From NCBI GenBank assembly GCA_024278345.1, contig JAJRTK010000467.1, positions 1 to 41,823 on the forward strand: 41,823 nt of DNA, in the 5' to 3' direction. Below the pieces are notes generated by a model. The model had not been told where the DNA came from, did not search any database, and saw only the letters and a program-made list of their open reading frames with translations. The stretch comes from a bacterium. Its GTDB lineage: Bacteria > CSSED10-310 > JAJRTK01. The position numbers and the translations under genes were made by a program. Of this stretch, positions 24,573-32,772 are shown in pieces. Position 1 is the first letter of the stretch, and each line of letters starts with the position of its first letter.

Positions 24573-26212
24573 GCAACTGTTCCACGGGAGATAGTTGTTC
24601 CACTAGCCAGGAGCTGCTCCCTGGAGCCCATCGCCGAGCGCTCCTGGGGCTCTTTTCGTTTCTCCTCGCGGTCTACCTGTTGACGGCGGGTGGCCATTTC
24701 TACAACCGCGATGAGGTGGGGCTCTATTTTATGACTGCTTCGCTTTTGGAGCGAGGTGATTTCGCTGTGCCACCTCCGTCCCCCGGCAACGTGAATACCC
24801 AAGGCGGTGCCCGGGCACTGGATGGCAGCTACCAGATGCCTTTTGGGATTGGGCAGCCCTTGGCGGCGGCGCCGCTATTGGGCTTGGTTCGGCTCCTTTT
24901 GCCCGTGGGGAGTGCCCCTTACCTGGAAGTGATGCTCTTTTCAGTTTTCAATCAGTTTCTTGGGGCACTCTCCGCTCTATTGCTGGCGCTTCTTTGTTTG
25001 GAGCTCGGTGCGGGGTTGAAACATTCGCTTTTTATCGCCTTGGCCTACGGCCTGGGAACCCTGAACTGGGTCTATTCTCAGACCTTTTTTACCGAACCCT
25101 TGACCACGGTGCTAGGCCTGGGTTGTCTCCTGGCCTTGCTTCAGTCGGAGAGGGAGATTCGGGGCCGATTGATGGTGGCTGCGATCTTTGCGGGGTTTTC
25201 TGTTTGGGTGAGGTTTTTCACGGTTCTCGTGCTTCCGGTCTATACAGTGGCAGTTTTAGTTGCTCGAACCCGACGATCCCCTCAGACAGCCAAAGTATCG
25301 TCTGGTTCATCATCTTCAGCGGTGGAGGATGAATGTTCGGTGGCGGCGGGTCTGAAACCCGCTGGTCGGGTCACCGATTCAACGTGGCCGGGGAGTCGCT
25401 TAGCCTGGCGTTCCGCGGCCTGGTTCGCCGGGGTTTCGGGACTTTTCGTCATGGCTGTCCTCTGGCGAAATCACTCTTTGTTCGGCGGCTTTTTGGAAAC
25501 GGGCTATCGGTTTCTTCCCGACGGCCGAGTCCGGGGTTTCACGCACCCATTCTTAGGCGGTTTGGCGATCTTGTTGTTTTCACCCGGAAAAAGCCTCTTT
25601 CTTTATGCCCCGCCTGTCGTTGGGGGCCTGTGGGCGCTATTTCGGTGGGAGAGGGCTCGGAAGCTTGCGGTCATCGTGATTGTGGGGACGCTTCTTGTCT
25701 ACCTGGGGGGATATGCGAAGTGGTGCCGTCCAGAAGGAGGCTTCACTTGGGGGCCAAGGTTCCTGTTGCCGGTGGTTCCGTTGCTGCTCGTTTCCCTGGT
25801 GGGAGTCCAAGGGTCTCCTGGCAGGCGCCGGTTCTTGTTTTTTCTGGTACTCCTGGGGATTGGCGTGAACAGCCTGGCCCTAACGGTGGACTTTGCCCAA
25901 AGGATTCGCGTTCGGTATCAGGAATACTATCGCTCGGACGGCAGATACGAGTTCTGGTTCTCACCACTGGGCGATCACCTTTCCGAAATGGTGCGTACCG
26001 CGGGGAAAGTTTTACCCTCCCAAGAGAGGGAGGGTCGCAACCGCCATTTTCTAGTGCCGGACTGGGGTGACGAACCGGATCTCTGGTTCGTTCACCTGAT
26101 TCGGGAGGGATTGCCTCCTTCTATCGTAGGCGGAATCCTTGTTGTTTTTCTTCTACTGGGGGGCGCGGGTTTGGCGGCCATGAGGAGTCGTTTGATTCGG
26201 AGGCGGGAGTGA
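24569..26212 (+). CDS. GT-C-like multi-pass membrane protein with a palindrome-bearing insertion
   Basis: 547 residues starting at GTG 24569, which overlaps the stop of the previous gene (GTGA). It is again GT-C-like: the first loop FYNRDEVGLYFMTASLLERG carries Asp-Glu, and many hydrophobic segments follow. A hydrophilic, low-complexity insert of about 40 residues (about 231-270, SSGSSSSAVEDECSVAAGLK) sits between two membrane segments. Its DNA holds a palindrome, and its amino-acid composition is unlike the rest. Similar proteins are paired in envelope glycan loci; the substrate is unknown. The reading frame is intact across the insert. Confidence 0.72.
   Translation: MSNCSTGDSCSTSQELLPGAHRRALLGLFSFLLAVYLLTAGGHFYNRDEVGLYFMTASLLERGDFAVPPPSPGNVNTQGGARALDGSYQMPFGIGQPLAAAPLLGLVRLLLPVGSAPYLEVMLFSVFNQFLGALSALLLALLCLELGAGLKHSLFIALAYGLGTLNWVYSQTFFTEPLTTVLGLGCLLALLQSEREIRGRLMVAAIFAGFSVWVRFFTVLVLPVYTVAVLVARTRRSPQTAKVSSGSSSSAVEDECSVAAGLKPAGRVTDSTWPGSRLAWRSAAWFAGVSGLFVMAVLWRNHSLFGGFLETGYRFLPDGRVRGFTHPFLGGLAILLFSPGKSLFLYAPPVVGGLWALFRWERARKLAVIVIVGTLLVYLGGYAKWCRPEGGFTWGPRFLLPVVPLLLVSLVGVQGSPGRRRFLFFLVLLGIGVNSLALTVDFAQRIRVRYQEYYRSDGRYEFWFSPLGDHLSEMVRTAGKVLPSQEREGRNRHFLVPDWGDEPDLWFVHLIREGLPPSIVGGILVVFLLLGGAGLAAMRSRLIRRRE
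25346..25365. repeat. REP-like palindrome inside a coding region
   Basis: GCGGGT-CTGAA-ACCCGC (25346-25362) continues with TGG. The sub-motif CTGAAACCCGCTGG (25352-25365) reappears with one extra G as CTGAAACCCGGCTGG at 27901-27915 in the intergenic repeat zone. The copy here lies in the hydrophilic loop of the membrane protein and remains in frame. Confidence 0.55.
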
Positions 26213-26247
26213 CTGGGGGGCAGTGATCTCCCTGGAAAGGAGCAACT

Positions 26248-27849
26248 TTGAGTTCCCATTGGCAGGGCTGGAGCCACTGGTTGCTGGAGGCTGTCTCTAC
26301 GGTCCGCGTAAAGATCATTGCCTGGGTTGCGGTGACGCTGCTTTTAGTGATCACCGGGATGACCTTTGTCCTGCTCGATCTGACGCGGAACGATCTGGTG
26401 GAGCAGTTGGCGCTTCGTGGCGAGTGGGCGCTGGACACTCTTGTCCGGCAGCTCGATCAAGGGTTTCCCGCCAACGGCGAGGGGTCCGGAGGCATGGGAG
26501 ATCTGGAAGAATTCGTCCGGAGAACTCCCAACATGAGTCAGATCGAGGGCGGGCTTCTTGTGGACGCCAAATTGAGGCCCCTTGGCTGCTGGGGAGTGGC
26601 TCGAATGGAGGAAGCCACTGGGGACAGAGTGGCCTTGGCCCGCGTGGTAAGGACCCGTCAAGCGGCGCACCGGATGGAGGGGGGACAACTGCTGGTGTAC
26701 CGGCCGTACATCAGGGAAGGCCAGGTTTTGGGAGCGTTACGCCTCAGTCTTTCACTCAAGCTGGTTTGGAAGATCATCGGGCATTACCAGCGCAATGTGT
26801 TTCAGGTGATCCTCATCGAGTCGGCGCTCATTCTTTTTCTCATCAGCCTGCTTCTGGGAGCCTTGGTCTTGCGGCCTGTGGAGCAGCTTGTTCACGTTGC
26901 GGAGCGGATTGCGGACGGAGACCTGGCCTATCGGGTCGAAGTTGTCCACCGAGGTGAGATCGGTCGTTTGGCGCGGGCATTCAACCAAATGCTGGAGCGG
27001 CTGGAGGAGGCTCGAGAGAACCGGGATCGCCATATTCTGGACTTGGAAAAAGCGTATCGAGCCCTCAAGCGGACTCAAGCACAACTGGTCGCCAGTGAGA
27101 AGATGGCCTCCGTAGGCCGTTTGGCTGCTGGTATCGCCCACGAGATCGGCAATCCTCTTTCGGCGATCCAGGGTTACAGTGAAATCCTGCTCTTGGAAGA
27201 AACGGATCCCGAAAGGCGAATCTATCTGGAGCGGACGCAACTGGAGGCGGAGCGGATCACAAAGATCATTCGCCATCTGTTGGAATACTCGAAGCCCGGC
27301 AAAACTTTTGCGCAGGACCTTCCAACACCCGTAGATCTACGGCAGGTCGTGGAACGGGCTTTGGAGTTAGTAAAGACACAGCGCAGCTTTTCCAAGTTCA
27401 CCCTAAAGACCGAGCTAGCGCAATCCGGCCCCGTGGTTTTGGGCGATGAGCACCAATTGACGCAGCTTTTGATAAATCTTTTGCTCAACGCACAACAAGC
27501 CATGGGCGACCGGGGGGAGATCACCGTGTTGACCGGAGAGAAAGAGAGTGCCGCGAACTATGCCGCGGAGGGACTCTGGCCCGACGAACCGCCTGCGGTG
27601 CGGGAAACCGCTGGATTCTTGGCTGTGAGAGACAAGGGGCCGGGCATCGATCCACAAGATATGGACAAGTTGTTCGAGCCATTCTTCACCACGAAAGCGC
27701 CAGGCCATGGCACTGGATTGGGCCTGTTTGTTGTCCACACCATTGTCGAGGGGTTGGGCGGACAGGTCCAAATCGCCAGTAGGCGGGGCGAAGGAACCTG
27801 TTTTGTGGTATGGCTTTCGGAGACAAGTGGTGGCGGCAACGCGGCGTGA
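26248..27849 (+). CDS. Sensor histidine kinase (NtrB/ZraS-like)
   Basis: 533 residues from TTG 26248, preceded by GGAAAGGAG. It has two membrane segments (about 20-43 and 185-210) bracketing a periplasmic sensor domain of about 140 residues, a HAMP linker (LRPVEQLVHVAERIADGDLA), a coiled coil, then HisKA with the phosphorylated His298 (GIAHEIGNPLSAIQGYSEIL). The ATPase domain shows the N-box LLINLLLNAQQAM, the G1 box DKGPGI, FFTTK and GTGLGLFV. It autophosphorylates and should signal to the NtrC-type regulator at 28515. It ends the co-directional envelope run, 35 nt after the GT-C gene, so it may sense envelope state. The sensor domain is not recognised. Confidence 0.9.
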   Translation: MSSHWQGWSHWLLEAVSTVRVKIIAWVAVTLLLVITGMTFVLLDLTRNDLVEQLALRGEWALDTLVRQLDQGFPANGEGSGGMGDLEEFVRRTPNMSQIEGGLLVDAKLRPLGCWGVARMEEATGDRVALARVVRTRQAAHRMEGGQLLVYRPYIREGQVLGALRLSLSLKLVWKIIGHYQRNVFQVILIESALILFLISLLLGALVLRPVEQLVHVAERIADGDLAYRVEVVHRGEIGRLARAFNQMLERLEEARENRDRHILDLEKAYRALKRTQAQLVASEKMASVGRLAAGIAHEIGNPLSAIQGYSEILLLEETDPERRIYLERTQLEAERITKIIRHLLEYSKPGKTFAQDLPTPVDLRQVVERALELVKTQRSFSKFTLKTELAQSGPVVLGDEHQLTQLLINLLLNAQQAMGDRGEITVLTGEKESAANYAAEGLWPDEPPAVRETAGFLAVRDKGPGIDPQDMDKLFEPFFTTKAPGHGTGLGLFVVHTIVEGLGGQVQIASRRGEGTCFVVWLSETSGGGNAA

Positions 27850-27906
27850 CAGGACCCAGTTGGAACGAAGCCGGAGCCAGGCGACGTGACGGCCCCGAAG
27901 CTGAAA

Positions 27907-27922
27907 CCCGGCTGGAGCCGGG
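27907..27922. repeat. Perfect palindrome CCCGGCT-gg-AGCCGGG
   Basis: Two 7-bp arms around a GG centre, 57 nt after the stop of the histidine kinase. The same DNA includes the motif CTGAAACCCGGCTGG (27901-27915), shared almost exactly with a coding-region palindrome at 25352. It could serve as a terminator-like hairpin but has no T-run. Confidence 0.6.
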
Positions 27923-27931
27923 AGATGGTTA

Positions 27932-27982
27932 CCGTGAAAGTACACGCAAAGCAGACATCCGTCTTGCCGTGAAAGTACACGC
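27932..27982 (+). repeat. Direct repeat, 16 bp, two copies with 35-bp period
   Basis: CCGTGAAAGTACACGC occurs at 27932-27947 and at 27967-27982. The 19 nt between the copies are unrelated to them. Two copies alone do not make a CRISPR array; regulator binding sites or a remnant of duplication are possible explanations. Confidence 0.7.
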
Positions 27983-28051
27983 CAGCAAGGAGGCCGGAAG
28001 GCCGGTGGTGCTCTTCTGTCAGGGAATATCTATCGAAAAATCCTTTATTTT

Positions 28052-28129
28052 CTTTGTGTTACGTCCCGCTCCCATCGGGCGCCATCCGGCGCGCCGCTGC
28101 TCGCCTTTGTCGCCGCCTTCGTCATCCAC
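28052..28129 (+). repeat. Dispersed intergenic repeat, copy A
   Basis: About 78 nt beginning CTTTGTGTTACGTCCCGCTC and ending CGTCATCCAC. It aligns by eye over its length with copy C at 35841, roughly three quarters identical, with both ends matching, and in inverted orientation with copy B at 28341-28398. It lies outside any supportable gene. Confidence 0.65.
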
Positions 28130-28340
28130 GTGCCCTAGGACTGGAGCACCACCGGAAGGCCTCCATGCGAACAGATTGGGGGGCTAAAACATCGGAGGCC
28201 GCAGCGTCCTGCCTTTCATGCTTCTGGGGTGGTCCGATGGGTCTCCATGAGTGCTCAGTGGAGGTCGAGGTCCGCGGGTCTTTGCCGGGAAGGTCTTGGG
28301 GCAGGCCGGGAACCGGCGGGTAAGGCTTTGGCCTCGTGGT

Positions 28341-28398
28341 GATAAGAGGCGAGCAGCGCGCACGGCTGTAAGCGATGTGAGCGGAACACAACCCAAAG
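28341..28398 (-). repeat. Dispersed intergenic repeat, copy B (inverted)
   Basis: Read on the minus strand from 28398 it begins CTTTGGGTTGTGTTCCGCTC and later has GCGCGCTGCTCGCC, the same order as copy A (GCGCCGCTGCTCGCC). Together, A and B form an imperfect inverted pair flanking about 210 nt of unique DNA, which resembles the ends of a small non-autonomous element. Confidence 0.55.
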
Positions 28399-28514
28399 AA
28401 GAGGGCCTTTTCGGTGGAAATCCGTGCAGAGACGGAGTCATAGGCGGCTCGACGAGCCTTTCTACTGGCGGCGTTTGCCCTGAATTGTGGTAGAAACCTT
28501 GGAGGAGGCTCGCC

Positions 28515-29906
28515 ATGCCCAAGAAGAGGCCGGCTCGTATACTGGTGGTCGATGACGAGGAATCGATCCGGCAGGTTTTGTCCGTACTTTTGGGCAAACG
28601 GGGCTATTTGGTTCAGGTGGCTGACTCGGGGAAAGCGGCGTTGGTCGTTCTTGAACGGGAAGAGTTCGACCTCATGATCTCGGATATCCGGATGCCGGAC
28701 CTGGACGGGCTGGCCCTCCTGAGCGCGGCCAAGAAGATGGCTCCCGGCCTGAACGTGATCATGATGACCGCTTTTGGGACGGAAGAGACCGCCGTGGAGG
28801 CGATGAAAAAGGGCGCGGACGATTATTTTTCCAAGCCGATCAAGGCTGAAGCCCTTGCAGTTCGCGTGGCGAAAGTCCTGGAATCGAGGCAGTTGGAGCG
28901 CAGTTACCGAAACCTCCAGAGGGAAGTCGCCGAACGCTACCGCTACCGGGAGATTATCGGCCAGTCGGAGGCGATGCGGCAGGTTTTCGAAAAAATCGAC
29001 AAGATCGCCGCTTACAAAAGTCCCGTCCTCATCTCTGGAGCGAGCGGCACCGGCAAAGAGGTGGCGGCGAAGGCGATCCACTACAGCTCGGGGCGCACGG
29101 GGCCGTTCGTGCCGGTCAACTGCGGCGCTGTCCCGCCTCAGCTCGTGGAATCAGAGCTCTTTGGCCACGAGGAGGGTGCCTTTACCGGGGCGGTTCGTTC
29201 CAAGAAGGGACTCTTCGAGGAAGCAGAAGCCGGAACTCTGTTTCTGGACGAGATTGGGGAAATCCCAGAGGAATTTCAGGTCAAGCTGCTTCGAGCCTTG
29301 CAAGAGGAGAAGATTCGGCGGGTTGGAGGAACGGAGCTGATTCCAGTGGACGTTCGGATCATCGCGGCCACAGAGCAAAACCTTGATGAGCTCATTGCTC
29401 GCGGTCGGTTCAGACGCTCCCTTTACTATCGCCTCAATGTCGTCTCCCTCTCCATGCCGCCATTGAGAGAGAGACGCAGTGACATCCCCCTTTTGTGCGA
29501 GCATTTCCTTGAGAAGTTTGCTCACCGAAGCGGCAGTGATCTCAGGCGGTTGTCGGCGTTGGCGTTGGAGGTTCTCGAAGGGCAGGAATGGCCTGGCAAC
29601 GTCCGAGAGCTGGAAAATACCATGGAACGCGCCGCGATTCTCTCCACTGGCGGAGTGATCCAGCCTCAGGATCTGCCCTTCTCCAACGAAGTTTCCGACG
29701 CGGGGTCGGGGCTCCGAGTCTATTTGCCTCCCGGCCTTTTGCCGCTCAAACCCACCCTCAAAGAGACGGCTCGCCAGGTGGAGCGCGAGCTGATTCAACG
29801 CGCCCTTGGGGAGACAAACGGAAATCGAACACAGGCCGCTCGCTTGCTTGGCATCAGCCACCGGGCATTGTTATACAAATTGCGTGGAGAAGGCTCGGAC
29901 ATGTAG
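28515..29906 (+). CDS. NtrC-family sigma-54-dependent response regulator
   Basis: 463 residues in three parts. The receiver domain (5-120) has Asp13/Asp14, phosphoacceptor Asp57 (LMISDIRMP), Thr85 and Lys107. The AAA+ domain (about 145-370) has Walker A GASGTGKE, the sigma-54 contact loop GAFTGA, Walker B LFLDEIGE and the WPGNVREL sensor-2 region. A Fis-type HTH closes the protein ([20 protein letters not shown]). All motifs needed to open sigma-54 promoters are intact. The partner kinase is probably the gene ending at 27849. Its targets are unknown; the only sigma-54-like promoter I find in the window is at 5411. Start ATG 28515 follows GGAGGAGG. Confidence 0.95.
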   Translation: MPKKRPARILVVDDEESIRQVLSVLLGKRGYLVQVADSGKAALVVLEREEFDLMISDIRMPDLDGLALLSAAKKMAPGLNVIMMTAFGTEETAVEAMKKGADDYFSKPIKAEALAVRVAKVLESRQLERSYRNLQREVAERYRYREIIGQSEAMRQVFEKIDKIAAYKSPVLISGASGTGKEVAAKAIHYSSGRTGPFVPVNCGAVPPQLVESELFGHEEGAFTGAVRSKKGLFEEAEAGTLFLDEIGEIPEEFQVKLLRALQEEKIRRVGGTELIPVDVRIIAATEQNLDELIARGRFRRSLYYRLNVVSLSMPPLRERRSDIPLLCEHFLEKFAHRSGSDLRRLSALALEVLEGQEWPGNVRELENTMERAAILSTGGVIQPQDLPFSNEVSDAGSGLRVYLPPGLLPLKPTLKETARQVERELIQRALGETNGNRTQAARLLGISHRALLYKLRGEGSDM

Positions 29907-29908
29907 TC

Positions 29909-29937
29909 TTGGAGAGAGCGGGGAGGAGTCCTATAAT
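29909..29937 (+). promoter_or_regulatory. Candidate sigma-70 promoter for the Ser/Thr kinase
   Basis: TTGGAG (29909-29914), a 17-nt spacer and a perfect TATAAT (29932-29937) lie immediately after the regulator stop at 29906. The leader to the kinase start would be about 30 nt. The kinase is thus probably transcribed separately from the regulator gene. Confidence 0.6.
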
Positions 29938-29973
29938 AAAGGTTCCCCTGCGATCCCTCACAGACCTTGAGCG

Positions 29974-32688
29974 ATGATGACAGACTTTGGTGATTATGAG
30001 CTGATTGAACGAATCGCTTCGGGCGGAATGGCCGAGCTATTCCTTGCGCGGCAGACTGGGCTGGGCGGTTTTAGCAAGACAGTTGTTATAAAAAGAATCC
30101 ACAAGCATCTGTCGGCGGATTATGAATTTACCACGATGTTCATCAATGAGGCCCGCGTTTCCGCGCAGCTTTCGCATCAAAACATCGTGCAGATTCATCA
30201 TTTCGGGGAGCATGAAGGCAATTACTTCATCGCGATGGAGTACGTCTACGGGCAGGATCTCAAGGGGATCTACAAGTTGTGCCGGAAGAAGGGCATGCTG
30301 CTCCAGCTTCCGATTTGCATCTACATCATCCAGCAAGTTTGCATGGGGCTGGACTATGCTCATCGGAAGTGTGATTCCAGGGGAGTTCCTTTGGACATCG
30401 TGCACCGGGACGTGTCCCCTCAAAACATTTTGATTTCCTATGAAGGCGAGGTCAAGGTGGCGGACTTTGGCATCGCCAAAGCCGCGAGTTCGACGCGGAT
30501 GACGCAGGCGGGGACTCTCAAGGGCAAGATTGCCTACATGTCGCCGGAGCAGGCATGGGGTAAGCAAGTCGATAAGAGATCCGACATCTTTTCCATTGCC
30601 ATTGTTTTTTGGGAGATTCTGACAAACCAGCGTCTTTTTTATGGTAGCAGCGACTTTGACACCCTGGAGCGAGTTCGGAACTGCGAGCTTCCAGATATCA
30701 AGAAAGTTGTGCCGGATCTTCCCAAAGAGATCGTTCGCATTCTGCACAAGGGTCTGACAAAGGACCCGGCCATGCGGTACTACAGCGCGTCGGAGATGCA
30801 CCACGATCTGGATGTTTTTTCCGCGGCTCATGGGTTTTACAACCAGAGTCCGGATCTGGCTTCGTTTTTGAGATCTCATTTTTTGGAGTCTAAACCGGAG
30901 TCCCATCGCCCGGGGAGCCGCAGCAGCTCCAGAGTCTTCGTCTCCACGGGGCTTCCCGGGACGGGGCCTGTTCCCACGGACAGATTCGAAGAAAAGACAC
31001 TTGAGTCTCGCCCTTCGGCTCTTCCTCCCGTTGCTCAAAAGGTGGTGGCGAAAGCCAAAGGCGCGACCCAGAATTCAGAGAGTGACAGTCTGTACGCCCA
31101 GACGTTGCACGATGATGCGACCTACCAAGCTCCTCCTTTGTCGCAGGATCTGTTTAAGGAGGAGGAGACGGCCCGTGGACCGGATGGTGGTGGCACGGCA
31201 GCGGTGGCCTCCCCCTCTCCCGATTCTACCGACAAAGTTGTGGGCGGGAATCCGGCATTGGGAGCCTTGGTTTCCCCTAAGGGGGCAGCGGAAGGTGCTC
31301 CGTGGAACCCAGAGGAGTGGGCGGAGGACCAGTGGGCGGAGGAGCAGTGGGAATCGAGTGCTCTTGGCGCTGAGACTCACGAAGAGACGAGCCCCAATTT
31401 GGATGACGAGGAGAGTGAAGCCTGGGATGAGGATGAGCTGGGTTGGGAGGAAGAGCTACCCCGCTCTTCCATGGCGCTTGTTGCCTTGATCGTCGTTCTT
31501 CTCGTGGCTCTTGGCGCTGTTGGTGGAGTCGGGTACTACGTGCTTCGGGAAAAGGGGATGCTGCCACCGGATTGGTTGCCTCCAGGCCGACTCAGCATCC
31601 AGTCGGTTCCTGAAGCGAAGGTGTTTCTCAATGGCCGTGACCTAGGCGTCACGGATCATGCGGGAAGACTGGAGGCCAAGGATCTGCGGGTTGGTGTTTA
31701 CGAGCTTTCCGTGGGTCGTGACGGCTACGAAGAGTGGAGCAGCCGCGTGCGGGTCCGCCCCAACCGGGTCATTCCCGTCGCTGCCTATCCTTCGCCGATC
31801 TTCGGGAGCCTGGTCGTTCGGGTCGATCAGCCTCACGCCAGAATCTACATCGACTCGGTCTACTATAGCCGCGTGTCGGAGATCCCTTCTCCGTCGGGTT
31901 TTGGTTATACCCTGTCCTTTGACACGATCCCCATCGGTGAGCATTTGGTGACAGTGGCCAAGAAGGGTTTCCTGGACCAGGAGTTGAGGGTGGCGGTTTC
32001 CCTTGATTCTCCAGCTCGTGCGGATTTTCGTCTTTTATCGGCCTCCGCTCCTGAAATAGCGTTGATCATCAAGACGGATCAGAATGGCTCCTTTGCCATT
32101 CTCGACGGAGTGGGCAAGGGGATCATCTCGCCCGACAAGCCCCTTTCCATTTCTTTTACCCAGGGGATCCACGATTTGACCGTGGTGAAGGCGAGATATG
32201 ATCCCGCGACATTTCGCCGGGCCCGGTGGAGCAGCGAGACCCTTGAGATCGAGTTTAAGCCGGCTACCCTGTCGGGAGCGGTCTTTGTCGATACCGACCT
32301 CCAAGGCTACCATTTGTTGGTGGACGGCAAGGAAATCCTGCGGAGCATCAAGGGAGGAGCGACGCTTCCTGGCATCCCGTTGGGGCAGCACCGAATCGAG
32401 ATGGTCCATCCCAGGTACGGCCGCGAAAGCCAGGAAGTCCTGCTCGTTCGTTCGAAGATACGGTCACTCCGCTTTTCCCTTGGCCAGATCGAAATCGAAA
32501 CGAGTCCCCCAAAGGCCACGATCCTCATCGATGGTGAGCTCAAGGGAGTGAGTCCTTTGATGTTCACCATCCCAAACGCCACGGACTTCGAGCTGATGGT
32601 CACTCTCCCGGGTTATCGGCCTTACAGGGAAAGGCTGGAGACCGAGGGTTTGGAGAGAAAGATCAATCTTGAGCTTCATGCAAAATAG
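29974..32688 (+). CDS. Membrane Ser/Thr protein kinase with extracytoplasmic PEGA domains
   Basis: 904 residues. The N-terminal Hanks-type kinase (8-285) is complete: glycine-rich loop IASGGMAE, Lys40, Glu59, HRDVSPQN (Asp146), DFG (164-166), SPEQ. A disordered, strongly acidic linker (about 300-500) is followed by one membrane helix (about 502-527, MALVALIVVLLVALGAVGGV). The outside part is a string of PEGA-like beta domains (about 540-900; e.g. LSIQSVPEAKVFLNGRDLG, LVVRVDQPHARIYIDSVYYS, IEIETSPPKATILIDGELKG). This arrangement is common in Myxococcota and relatives: the outside domains may bind envelope carbohydrate or peptidoglycan and the kinase signals inward. Targets are unknown. A second ATG directly follows the first. 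Confidence 0.92.
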   Translation: MMTDFGDYELIERIASGGMAELFLARQTGLGGFSKTVVIKRIHKHLSADYEFTTMFINEARVSAQLSHQNIVQIHHFGEHEGNYFIAMEYVYGQDLKGIYKLCRKKGMLLQLPICIYIIQQVCMGLDYAHRKCDSRGVPLDIVHRDVSPQNILISYEGEVKVADFGIAKAASSTRMTQAGTLKGKIAYMSPEQAWGKQVDKRSDIFSIAIVFWEILTNQRLFYGSSDFDTLERVRNCELPDIKKVVPDLPKEIVRILHKGLTKDPAMRYYSASEMHHDLDVFSAAHGFYNQSPDLASFLRSHFLESKPESHRPGSRSSSRVFVSTGLPGTGPVPTDRFEEKTLESRPSALPPVAQKVVAKAKGATQNSESDSLYAQTLHDDATYQAPPLSQDLFKEEETARGPDGGGTAAVASPSPDSTDKVVGGNPALGALVSPKGAAEGAPWNPEEWAEDQWAEEQWESSALGAETHEETSPNLDDEESEAWDEDELGWEEELPRSSMALVALIVVLLVALGAVGGVGYYVLREKGMLPPDWLPPGRLSIQSVPEAKVFLNGRDLGVTDHAGRLEAKDLRVGVYELSVGRDGYEEWSSRVRVRPNRVIPVAAYPSPIFGSLVVRVDQPHARIYIDSVYYSRVSEIPSPSGFGYTLSFDTIPIGEHLVTVAKKGFLDQELRVAVSLDSPARADFRLLSASAPEIALIIKTDQNGSFAILDGVGKGIISPDKPLSISFTQGIHDLTVVKARYDPATFRRARWSSETLEIEFKPATLSGAVFVDTDLQGYHLLVDGKEILRSIKGGATLPGIPLGQHRIEMVHPRYGRESQEVLLVRSKIRSLRFSLGQIEIETSPPKATILIDGELKGVSPLMFTIPNATDFELMVTLPGYRPYRERLETEGLERKINLELHAK

Positions 32689-32772
32689 GGGGCGCATCAC
32701 CTGCATTCCAAAGCGATTTCCCGCAAGTGTCGCACCACTTGGTAGCATCCTCCGAATAAGGGTCTTCAAGAG

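Larger units (their letters stand above)
27850..28514. other. Repeat-rich 665-nt spacer between kinase and regulator genes
   Basis: No supportable gene. Contents: palindrome CCCGGCT-gg-AGCCGGG (27907-27922) adjoining a motif shared with 25352; a 16-bp direct repeat CCGTGAAAGTACACGC at 27932-27947 and 27967-27982 (period 35); and two inverted copies of a dispersed repeat (28052-28129 and 28341-28398). Kinase and regulator genes of this type are normally adjacent, so this looks like inserted or accumulated repetitive DNA. Confidence 0.6.

Noticed and set aside
27932-27982. Possible CRISPR remnant (two 16-bp repeats, 35-bp period)
   Set aside because: Only two copies, repeat shorter than usual, no cas genes in the window.
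28122-29081. Minus-strand frame of 319 residues
   Set aside because: Mostly antisense to the response regulator and its spacer repeats; no domain features.
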